From contig JBIKTM010000010.1 in assembly GCA_044348085.1 (NCBI GenBank), forward strand, positions 1-64,000: 64,000 nucleotides of DNA. The letters are read 5' to 3'. Shown in pieces: positions 32,748 to 39,559 of the stretch (its first letter is position 1; every line of letters begins with the position of its first letter). The DNA is from Verrucolacustris sp044348085. Its GTDB lineage: Bacteria > Verrucomicrobiota > Verrucomicrobiia > Methylacidiphilales > Verrucolacustridaceae. The notes under the pieces are model-generated. The model was not told where the DNA came from. It did not search any database and saw only the letters and a program-made list of their open reading frames with translations. Made by a program: the position numbers and the translations under genes.

Positions 32748-33785
32748 TTGATCCGAAATCTCATCTTTGACTGGTCCGGAACTCTCGTCGACGACCTCTC
32801 ACCCGTACTGACCGCCACCAATCACGTCTTCGGACTCCATGGTAAGCCTCTCTTTGACCGGGAAACTTTTCGCGAAAAGTTCTACCTCCCTTATCAAGGC
32901 TTTTACGAAGAACATCTACCGGGAGTTGCCCTAGAAGGGCTTGAAAGAATTTTTCGTAAAGTCTTTCGTGAGCACCACCACACGGTTTCCCTCCTACCCG
33001 GAGCGAAAGAGATTCTTCAATACTGTCACGATAACCAGCTTCCGACGTTTCTGTTAAGCACGGTCACCCATGAGGATTTTCTTCATCAGGCCAAGCGTCT
33101 CGGAGTCGACCACTACTTCCACAAGGCGTATGCAGGGATCTTGGATAAGCGGGAGGCGATTCATTCGATTCTAGCCGATCACCATCTGCGCGCCGACGAG
33201 ACCCTTTTTGTGGGCGACATGGAGCACGACATTGAAACCGCTCGTTACGGCAATATCCGATCCTGTGCCGTCCTGACAGGCTACGACTCACTCAAGAAAC
33301 TACAGCGAGCCCTTCCCGACCATGTTGCTCCCGACATGTTCGCCGTCATGGAGATCCTTCGCCGCCATTCCGAACCCGAGGCAACCCCTCCCACTCCAAC
33401 CGTTGGAGCTCTGATCATCGGTCCGGACAAGAAGTTGCTGATGGTCCATACCCTGAAATGGTCCGGTCTCTGGGGAATTCCCGGAGGAAAGATTAAGGCT
33501 GGGGAATCTTCCCAAGACGCGCTGCGACGCGAGATTTTAGAGGAAACGGGCCTTACCTTAAAGGATATCGATTTTGCCGTTGTTCAAGACTGCATTCGTT
33601 CGAAAGAGTTCTACAAACCGGCTCATTTCGTTCTCCTTAACTATATCGCTCACACCACAAAAACTCAGGTAACCCTGAATGCCGAGGCTGATGAATATCG
33701 CTGGTGCACGCTTGAGGAGTGCTACCAACTCAATCTCAACACCCCCACCCGCATCCTTCTCGACTGGTATAAGAAAAATCGGTAG
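32748..33785 (+). CDS. HAD hydrolase - Nudix hydrolase fusion
   Basis: 345 aa from a TTG at 32748. Residues 1-205 are a haloacid-dehalogenase fold: IFDWSGTLVDD as motif I (Asp8, but Ser at position 10 where most phosphatases have Asp), LLSTVTHED as motif II, and FVGDMEHDIETA as motif IV (Asp157). A Pro-rich linker (EATPPTPTVG) joins residues 219-345, a Nudix domain whose box runs Gly247 to Leu269 with Glu253, Arg261-Glu262 and Glu265-Glu266 all present. The phosphoglycolate-phosphatase-like half plus Nudix suggests a housecleaning or nucleotide-sugar function. It lies 26 bp after carB. Substrate unknown. Confidence 0.88.
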   Translation: MIRNLIFDWSGTLVDDLSPVLTATNHVFGLHGKPLFDRETFREKFYLPYQGFYEEHLPGVALEGLERIFRKVFREHHHTVSLLPGAKEILQYCHDNQLPTFLLSTVTHEDFLHQAKRLGVDHYFHKAYAGILDKREAIHSILADHHLRADETLFVGDMEHDIETARYGNIRSCAVLTGYDSLKKLQRALPDHVAPDMFAVMEILRRHSEPEATPPTPTVGALIIGPDKKLLMVHTLKWSGLWGIPGGKIKAGESSQDALRREILEETGLTLKDIDFAVVQDCIRSKEFYKPAHFVLLNYIAHTTKTQVTLNAEADEYRWCTLEECYQLNLNTPTRILLDWYKKNR

Positions 33786-33863
33786 GACACCCCTCCCGCC
33801 TTCCACCTTCCACCTAACCCAACTTACGCTTCCTTTTTCGAATTAACATTGGATGATCGTTCC

Positions 33864-34088
33864 ATGAGCTGGCAATCCTCTCCCTACAAAATCGATGCAA
33901 AATCCGGTCAAACCCTCGCTTTTTGCACCTGCGGCCAAACCAAGAACCCGCCCTACTGCGACGGCTCCCACAAAGGGTCAGGCAAAGCCCCCAAAGTGGT
34001 TACGATAGAAAAAGATGGTCCGATCTGGGCCTGCGGCTGCGGCAAAACCAATACGCCACCCTTCTGCGACGGCTCGCACAAGTGCTGA
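33864..34088 (+). CDS. Double CDGSH iron-sulfur protein
   Basis: 74 aa from the ATG at 33864; a TTG at 33849 would add five residues. It contains two CDGSH motifs, FCTCGQTKNPPYCDGSH and ACGCGKTNTPPFCDGSH, each with the CxCx2(S/T)x3PxCDGSH ligands for a 2Fe-2S cluster (three Cys and one His). Tandem motifs without a membrane anchor are the CISD3/bacterial type. These are labile redox or iron-sulfur-transfer proteins. It is the last gene of the plus run from carB. Confidence 0.93.
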   Translation: MSWQSSPYKIDAKSGQTLAFCTCGQTKNPPYCDGSHKGSGKAPKVVTIEKDGPIWACGCGKTNTPPFCDGSHKC

Positions 34089-34128
34089 GGGATCGGACTC
34101 CTTCCATCCCCGCTTTGAGTTGTATCTA

Positions 34129-34145
34129 GGCTACAACCTGTAGCC
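34129..34145. terminator. Hairpin between convergent genes, possible terminator
   Basis: GGCTACA-ACC-TGTAGCC forms a 7-bp stem with a 3-nt loop in the 109-bp gap between the CDGSH gene stop (34088) and the guaB3-like stop (34198). There is no T-run after it in either direction, so it is only a possible bidirectional terminator. Confidence 0.3.
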
Positions 34146-34197
34146 CAGCACCCGCCTTTCACCTATTCCGAGAACGGACGAATTACACTTACCGAAA

Positions 34198-35361
34198 TCA
34201 GCGCGTTCCCATTCCGACACCCTGAACCGTCTGAAATAATTTACCCTCGGTCTTGATCGATGGTGCGATAATGATCTCTGTCTCTTGAAACTCCTTCAGG
34301 GTCTTGGCTCCGACGTTACCCATGCAGGTAACAATCGCTCCGACCAGATTCTGTGATCCGTCATCCAGTGTCGCCGGACCAAAGAGGATCTGTTTTAAGC
34401 TTCCCGTCACACCCACCTTGATTCTTGTACCTCGGGGCAGATTCGCATGAGGTGTGGCCATCCCCCAATGATTACCGTTCCCTGGGGCTTCTTGAGCACG
34501 TGCAAAGGCACTTCCAATCATCACTGCATCTGCCCCACAGGCAAAGGCCTTGCAAATATCACCACCCTTATTCATCCCACCATCGGTGATGATCGGCACG
34601 TAACGACCCGTCTTTTTGTGATACGCATCACGAGCCGCCGCACAGTCCACCGTTGCTGTTACTTGCGGTACGCCTAACCCTAAGACTCCCCGTGTGGTAC
34701 AAGCAGCTCCAGGACCTACGCCGACAAGCAGACCCGAGATTCCTGCCTGCATAAGCTCCATACTCACTCCGTATGTGACTGCGTTTCCGACCATAACAGG
34801 AATTTTCATCGTCTTACAAAACTTCGCCAAATCAAAGGTTTTATACTCGGAAGAAATGTGACGTACCGTCGATACGGTCGACTGGATCACGAAGATATCT
34901 GCACCCGCCTTCTGTGCAATCGCTCCATACTTCTCCGCCTTTTGGGGGATTGCGGACACGGCAACCACAATGCCCGATTTCTTCATCTCCTTGATTCTTT
35001 TTGCAATGAGCTCCTCCCGAATCGGGGGCACGTACATCTTTTGAATGAGATGCGTACAGGCATCTTTATCAGCCTTTGCAATCTGCTCTAAAACATGGGC
35101 GGGATTCTCATACCGGGTTTGCACGCCCTCTAAATTCAGAACTGCTAAACCACCCATTTTGCCCATCGCCACTGCAAACTTCACATCCACCACACCATCC
35201 ATTGCCGACGCTAAAATAGGAACCTGGAAGGTATGCTTTCCGATCGAGAAACTGCAAACTACCTCGTTCGGGTTAATCGTCACATCCCCAGGAACAAGGG
35301 CAATCTCATCAAAGCCATAGGTCACCCTAGCTTTCCGATTTCGTCCGATCCACATGCCCAT
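34198..35361 (-). CDS. GuaB3-family IMP dehydrogenase relative
   Basis: 387 aa IMPDH/GMPR TIM barrel without CBS domains. It starts WIGRNRKARVTYGFDEIALVPGDVTINP, the GuaB3 (IMPDH-related) opening seen in actinobacteria and cyanobacteria. It has PILASAMDGVVD, the flexible loop GPGAACTTRG with the catalytic Cys at residue 221, ITDGGMNKGGDICKAFACGADAVMIGSAFA, and a C-terminal VQGVGMGTR. The ATG has an excellent AAAGGAGC site inside the upstream gene. It is the sixth gene of leuB-exbB-exbD-tonB-zinc ribbon-guaB3. Whether it has IMPDH activity or is the cell's only IMPDH cannot be told. Confidence 0.88.
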   Translation of the reverse strand: MGMWIGRNRKARVTYGFDEIALVPGDVTINPNEVVCSFSIGKHTFQVPILASAMDGVVDVKFAVAMGKMGGLAVLNLEGVQTRYENPAHVLEQIAKADKDACTHLIQKMYVPPIREELIAKRIKEMKKSGIVVAVSAIPQKAEKYGAIAQKAGADIFVIQSTVSTVRHISSEYKTFDLAKFCKTMKIPVMVGNAVTYGVSMELMQAGISGLLVGVGPGAACTTRGVLGLGVPQVTATVDCAAARDAYHKKTGRYVPIITDGGMNKGGDICKAFACGADAVMIGSAFARAQEAPGNGNHWGMATPHANLPRGTRIKVGVTGSLKQILFGPATLDDGSQNLVGAIVTCMGNVGAKTLKEFQETEIIIAPSIKTEGKLFQTVQGVGMGTR

Positions 35362-35363
35362 GA

Positions 35364-35603
35364 TCAGCTCCTTTCAGTTGATTCAGATTGGAAACGACGT
35401 CTTGCACCACAGTTGCCGCAACGCAAAGAAAACCAGGCGTGACCCCGTGGGGTCTGCGCTCCGCAAACAGAACATGTTACCCTCTCGAGAGCTCTTCTCT
35501 GTGCACGCGATGCTTTCCATCCTCCAACCATCCACAAAATAAAAACGATGCCAAGAAAAAGACATAAGTAGAGAAGAAGAAGTTGTGAACCAGTAAGCGT
35601 CAT
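35364..35603 (-). CDS. Membrane-anchored zinc-ribbon small protein
   Basis: 79 aa. A membrane helix (about residues 8-27) is followed by a basic stretch and a zinc-ribbon: CSVCGAQTPRGHAWFSLRCGNCGARR, with two CxxC pairs. The start overlaps the tonB-like stop as ATGA, and guaB3 starts 2 bp after its stop. Small zinc ribbons of this sort are common hypothetical proteins; no function assigned. Confidence 0.78.
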   Translation of the reverse strand: MTLTGSQLLLLYLCLFLGIVFILWMVGGWKASRAQRRALERVTCSVCGAQTPRGHAWFSLRCGNCGARRRFQSESTERS

Positions 35604-36322
35604 GGCTTACCCCCATTCGGTGGTTCTACCGCCCAAAGAATCCGTACCCTGCCCCACTCGATCCAGTGGCCTTGGGAAGGCTCAAAACGCCATGTTCGAA
35701 TCAAGCTCGAAGACTCCCGATCTACCGAAGCATCCCCTGTCGATCCCTCTAAAAATACAAAACGTACAGCCCCATCTTCATCCACACCAATCCTTGCCGT
35801 GGTGGGCTCTAAGGCGTTTGCACTCTGAATGGAAGACAACTCAATCGGCTTGGTGGGCTTTCTTTTCCTCAAGTCCCCACTCAACTCCCACCATGTCTTT
35901 GCGCCGCCATCCGCTTTTCTTGAAGACACTGCCGGGCTCTTGTTTCGATAAAAGGAGCTCGCAGTTGATGCTTTCACAGCCAAGGGTGCATCTTGGCCAA
36001 CTTCATCTGGCCTGTACTTAGGTGCTGGTGGAATCGGCCTCTCAGGCCAAGCCATTCCTTGCCATGGTAGGGTCACTGTAGAGGCCAGTTGTTTAGGTTC
36101 ATCGGCAGGAAGCACAATTGCAGAAGGATCAAAAAGATCTGCCAAACCCGCATCCCCGCCAAGGGTAGTCGATAGAATCACCTTACCCGCTCCCTGCGGA
36201 TAAAGTGGTGAGGTCTCGCCTGGATCCCGAAACAGGGAAAAGGCAGCCGCATGTGCCCCTAGAGAAAGCACAAGAAAGCCCATCAATCTGCGCCCCATCG
36301 AAGATGAGGAACCCCAATTCAT
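35600..36322 (-). CDS. TonB-like energy transducer
   Basis: 240 aa. An N-terminal hydrophobic anchor (LMGFLVLSLGAHAAAFSLF) is followed by a Pro-rich periplasmic spacer (PWQGMAWPERPIPPAPKYRPDE). The C-terminal domain reads DEDGAVRFVFLEGSTGDASVDRESSSLIRTWRFEP, a TonB C-terminal pattern (variable strand, then a conserved -WRF/Y). It follows exbD by a 4-bp overlap. With ExbB and ExbD it would couple the proton gradient to outer-membrane transport, although the C-terminal half is divergent from classical TonB. Confidence 0.78.
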   Translation of the reverse strand: MNWGSSSSMGRRLMGFLVLSLGAHAAAFSLFRDPGETSPLYPQGAGKVILSTTLGGDAGLADLFDPSAIVLPADEPKQLASTVTLPWQGMAWPERPIPPAPKYRPDEVGQDAPLAVKASTASSFYRNKSPAVSSRKADGGAKTWWELSGDLRKRKPTKPIELSSIQSANALEPTTARIGVDEDGAVRFVFLEGSTGDASVDRESSSLIRTWRFEPSQGHWIEWGRVRILWAVEPPNGGKP

Positions 36323-36738
36323 GGCTCAACAGCGCCCGATCGCGATGCCAACACAGCCGAGAGACCATTTTGAACGACGCAATCCAACAGCTGGGCAACT
36401 ACTCCATGACGCAATTCTCGATCCGCTCGAATCACCACGACAGCGCGAGGTTCAGCCTTTGCTAATCGCCCCATCTCTCCACGCAATTTCACAAGATCCG
36501 TCACGCGGTCGTTGAAAAAGATCTGGGGAGTCGCCCCAGCCGTCGCAGTAATCACATATCGAGTATCACTGACTCCGCCCCTCGATTGCCCCGGAGAGGG
36601 AGGATCCACCACGATTCCAGGCTGAAAAACAAAGGTAGAGGTAAGCAAAAAGAAAATCAGAAGGAGGAGTACCACATCGATCAACGGAGCCATATCCAAA
36701 GGGCCCCGCAAAATCCGGACCGAAGTCCGGACCCTCAT
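36319..36738 (-). CDS. exbD: Biopolymer transport protein ExbD
   Basis: 139 aa. The N-terminus is short and carries APLIDVVLLLLIFFLLTSTF, the single transmembrane helix with the essential Asp (LIDVV) of ExbD/TolR, then a periplasmic domain with PSPGQSRGG and VVVIRADRELRHGVVAQLLDCVVQNGL. It is the proton-channel partner of ExbB. It overlaps exbB (36735-36738) and tonB (36319-36322) by 4 bp each, so translation is coupled. Confidence 0.93.
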   Translation of the reverse strand: MRVRTSVRILRGPLDMAPLIDVVLLLLIFFLLTSTFVFQPGIVVDPPSPGQSRGGVSDTRYVITATAGATPQIFFNDRVTDLVKLRGEMGRLAKAEPRAVVVIRADRELRHGVVAQLLDCVVQNGLSAVLASRSGAVEP

Positions 36739-37424
36739 GGCTTGGGCTTCTCCGAACGCAATTCAGTCGTGACCGGAGTGCTCACCTTCGTGGCAGGGCG
36801 AGAGCGTCCTCCCTCCTTCAGAATTTGAATCATTTCAATTCCTGCGCGCTCCATGTCGTTCACCTCTGAACCCATTCGAGATGCCAGATAGTTGTAGGCA
36901 ACATACGCAGGAATCGCCACAACTAGCCCCGCCGCTGTTGTGAGAAGAGCCTCCCAGATTCCTCCTGCCAACTCCCCCACAGGCACGGTACCACGCGCAC
37001 CACTCACCGTTTGAAAGACATGAATCATTCCAGTCACCGTTCCCAAAAGACCTAAAAGTGGCGCGACATATCCAACAGTAGCTAAAATAGGAAGGTTCTT
37101 CTCAAGTCTCGGAACTTGAAGTTGGGCGACCTCCTGCAATGACTCCCGTAAATCGCCTAGAGGCATATCTCGTTTCAGTAGCCCGGCTTGAATGACTCGG
37201 ATTGCAGGCCCATGAGCCTCATCACATCTCTCCAAAGCTTCCTGAAATCTCTTCTCCTTCACCAAAGAGGCTATGCCATCTAAAAAAGGATCAAGCGGCA
37301 CTCCCATCCTCCGGTATTCCAGAATTCTTTCCGCAAAAACAGCCACCGCCACAATGCTCGCTCCGAGGATAACCCACATGATCGGGCCACCCAAACGCAT
37401 CAACTCAAGTAAGGTGGAAGGCAT
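36735..37424 (-). CDS. exbB: MotA/TolQ/ExbB proton channel protein
   Basis: 229 aa with three membrane helices at about 14-30, 110-132 and 152-180. It shows the family's PLLGLLGTVTGMIHVFQTVS and WEALLTTAAGLVVAIPAYVAYNYLASR. It forms the pentameric channel around ExbD in the inner membrane. It starts 9 bp after leuB, an unusual partner for a proton-motive energy transducer operon. Confidence 0.93.
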   Translation of the reverse strand: MPSTLLELMRLGGPIMWVILGASIVAVAVFAERILEYRRMGVPLDPFLDGIASLVKEKRFQEALERCDEAHGPAIRVIQAGLLKRDMPLGDLRESLQEVAQLQVPRLEKNLPILATVGYVAPLLGLLGTVTGMIHVFQTVSGARGTVPVGELAGGIWEALLTTAAGLVVAIPAYVAYNYLASRMGSEVNDMERAGIEMIQILKEGGRSRPATKVSTPVTTELRSEKPKP

Positions 37425-37433
37425 ACCTCGTTT

Positions 37434-38540
37434 CTAACTCCTTTCCTCACCCAATGCCACTCTTCGGGCGATCTCTTTTGCCATATCTTGAGTCCCAACC
37501 TTTTTCTCGCCAGACGCCGCAATATCCGCCGTCCTCCATCCATCCCGAATCGCCCCTGCTACCGCATGACGGATCGTTTGAGCCGCCACCGGTTGTCCTA
37601 AACTCATCTCAAACAACAGAGCAAGGGACAGTATCTGCGCAATCGGATTGGCGATTCCTTTCCCTGCAATGTCAGGAGCCGATCCCCCAGCTGGCTCGTA
37701 CAAGCCAAAGCTTCCTTCTCCCAACGAAGCGCTCGGCAACATTCCCAAAGAACCCGCCACCGCCGCCGCCTCATCGCTCAACATATCTCCAAATAGGTTC
37801 TCACAAAGAAGAACATCGAATCTCCCCGGATCCCGCACCAACTGCATCGCTGCATTGTCGGCATACATAAAGTCCAAGGTGATGTTCGGATGCTTGGTAG
37901 CCACCTGCTTAACCACTTTTCGCCAGAGCAGACTCGTTTCCAAAACATTCGCCTTATCTGCCAAGGTGACCCTTTTCTTGCGGAAGGCCGCCGCCCGAAA
38001 CGCCACCTCTGTCACCCGCTCAATCTCGTGTGTCTCATACACCATTGTATCGACCGACCGCTCCCCCTTCGCCGTCTTCTTGGTCTCCTTGGGTTGCCCA
38101 AAATAGAGCCCACCGGTCAATTCGCGAACCACCAGCACATCAAATCCTCCCGCCACCCGATCTGCCCGCAATGGAGAGCATCCGACCAGCTCGGGATACA
38201 AAACCGCAGGACGAAGGTTTGCATAAAGATCGAAGATCTTTCTCAAAGGAAGGAGAGCAGCCCGCTCGGGTTGCTCGTTCGGGGGCAGGGTCTCCCACTT
38301 CGGTCCCCCCACACTTCCAAAGAGAACTGCCTTGGCCGACCGGCACAGTTCGACCGTTTCCTCAGGAAGCGCCTTACCCTTCGCATCAATCGCCGCCCCC
38401 CCCACCAACCCCTCTTTCCACTCCACGGCCAGCCCATGCCTCTTTTCGATCTCTTTCGCCACATGCATCGTCGCCCCCATTACCTCGGGCCCAATGCCAT
38501 CCCCTGCCAAAACCGCGATCCGATTTAAATTTTCTGCCAT
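37434..38540 (-). CDS. leuB: 3-isopropylmalate dehydrogenase
   Basis: 368 aa. LAGDGIGPEVM at the start, the substrate-binding VRELTGGLYFG, YETHEIERVTEVAFRAA, DKANVLETSLLWRKVV, DNAAMQL, ENLFGDMLSDEAAAVAGSLGMLPSASL and the nucleotide loop GLYEPAGGSAPDIAGKGIANP, which is the NAD-type IPMDH pattern. It oxidises and decarboxylates 3-isopropylmalate in leucine synthesis. It is the first gene of the minus operon leading to guaB3. It is not homoisocitrate or tartrate dehydrogenase by the YFG motif. Confidence 0.96.
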   Translation of the reverse strand: MAENLNRIAVLAGDGIGPEVMGATMHVAKEIEKRHGLAVEWKEGLVGGAAIDAKGKALPEETVELCRSAKAVLFGSVGGPKWETLPPNEQPERAALLPLRKIFDLYANLRPAVLYPELVGCSPLRADRVAGGFDVLVVRELTGGLYFGQPKETKKTAKGERSVDTMVYETHEIERVTEVAFRAAAFRKKRVTLADKANVLETSLLWRKVVKQVATKHPNITLDFMYADNAAMQLVRDPGRFDVLLCENLFGDMLSDEAAAVAGSLGMLPSASLGEGSFGLYEPAGGSAPDIAGKGIANPIAQILSLALLFEMSLGQPVAAQTIRHAVAGAIRDGWRTADIAASGEKKVGTQDMAKEIARRVALGEERS

Positions 38541-38614
38541 CCTCTATTGCTAAATCGTTGTCCCCGCCGACTCAAGCATTCGACACCACAACCGCACCTC
38601 CTCTATCCTCCCGT

Positions 38615-38887
38615 ATGGCCCTTTCCCAAGAAGAAAATCTGATCCTCCAAGCACTCCAAGAGTACCTTTTGGCTGTCTCGGCACAAAAACAGCCCAACCC
38701 TCCCGATCTCATTAACCACTGCCTGCGGCTCGAACAGCTAGAAGCTGAACTCGCATCCCAGATCAACCCCCGCCTCCACCACTTTCTCGAATCCAAAAGT
38801 TATCGAAAAGCTCACGACTTCCTCACCGCCCTTTCCAGTTCTCCTCTAGCCAATCCGAAAAATTCCGCTCAATCTTGTGCCCGATGA
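38615..38887 (+). CDS. Small hypothetical protein
   Basis: 90 aa from the ATG at 38615 (MALSQEENLILQALQEYLLAV...); the same frame stays open back into leuB from 38030 but that part is antisense. Rich in Leu, Gln and Ser, probably helical (LRLEQLEAELASQINPRLHHFLES). The next gene begins on its stop (ATGA at 38884). No family recognised. Confidence 0.6.
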   Translation: MALSQEENLILQALQEYLLAVSAQKQPNPPDLINHCLRLEQLEAELASQINPRLHHFLESKSYRKAHDFLTALSSSPLANPKNSAQSCAR

Positions 38888-39537
38888 CCACCACCTCCCG
38901 CTACTACTACGTCGACGTCCAGAATCAGGCCGCCGGTCCCGTTGCTTGGACTGACCTACAGAACCTTCGGACCGCGGGAACAATCCAAGATTCCACCCTT
39001 GTTGTCCTCGAGGGAGGTCAAGATTGGGTTGCCTACTCCACTCTCTCTACAACCCCATCACCTTCCGGTACCGCAACCCCAAGTTCCGCTTCTAAAGCAG
39101 CGGATGCTTCCTCGCCTGCAATATCAACCGCCCCATCCTCAGAACCTCTCTGGGCTCAAAATCTGCTTCAAAAAGTCGACCAGCTAAATAATACAGTCGA
39201 AAAAATGGCTATAGCGCTGGAAAAAAGTATGGCCGTGCGCGCCCCACAAATGCCAGTTCCTGCCACTGCCACTCTACACGCTGAAAAATTCAATCCAACC
39301 GTAGCCCCAAAAATGGGTATAGCTGCAACCCTCGGAAATACTCCCAGGCAACCCTCCACCCCTGGCCACCCCAGCAGTTCAAGCACCCTTAGCCCCTTGG
39401 CCGTCCCCGCTAACGCAGTAAAATCTCCTCTTCCGCTTCCCTCTCTCAATGTAAAACCTACCCCTCTTCCAACACCCCAACCTGGCGCAACCCCAGCCAA
39501 ACCAGGAAATCTCTTTAGTAAATTTCTTAAGAAGTAG
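38884..39537 (+). CDS. GYF_2 (DUF4339) domain protein
   Basis: 217 aa from the ATG at 38884. Residues 5-58 form a GYF_2 domain (RYYYVDVQNQAAGPVAWTDLQ, TIQDSTLVVLEGGQDWVAYSTL), a bacterial peptide-binding module. The rest is low complexity in Ser, Thr, Pro and Ala, with one Leu/Asn-rich stretch (LWAQNLLQKVDQLNNTVEKMAIALEKSM) that could be a short coiled coil. No signal peptide or membrane helix. Coupled to the preceding small gene. Confidence 0.82.
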   Translation: MTTTSRYYYVDVQNQAAGPVAWTDLQNLRTAGTIQDSTLVVLEGGQDWVAYSTLSTTPSPSGTATPSSASKAADASSPAISTAPSSEPLWAQNLLQKVDQLNNTVEKMAIALEKSMAVRAPQMPVPATATLHAEKFNPTVAPKMGIAATLGNTPRQPSTPGHPSSSSTLSPLAVPANAVKSPLPLPSLNVKPTPLPTPQPGATPAKPGNLFSKFLKK

Positions 39538-39559
39538 TTTAAAAAAACGGTAATGCCCA

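Noticed and set aside
38030..38614. Upstream part of a 285-aa plus-strand ORF ending at 38887
   Set aside because: It is antisense to leuB, is Pro/Ser-rich low complexity and has no family match; only the last 90 residues from the ATG at 38615 lie outside leuB.
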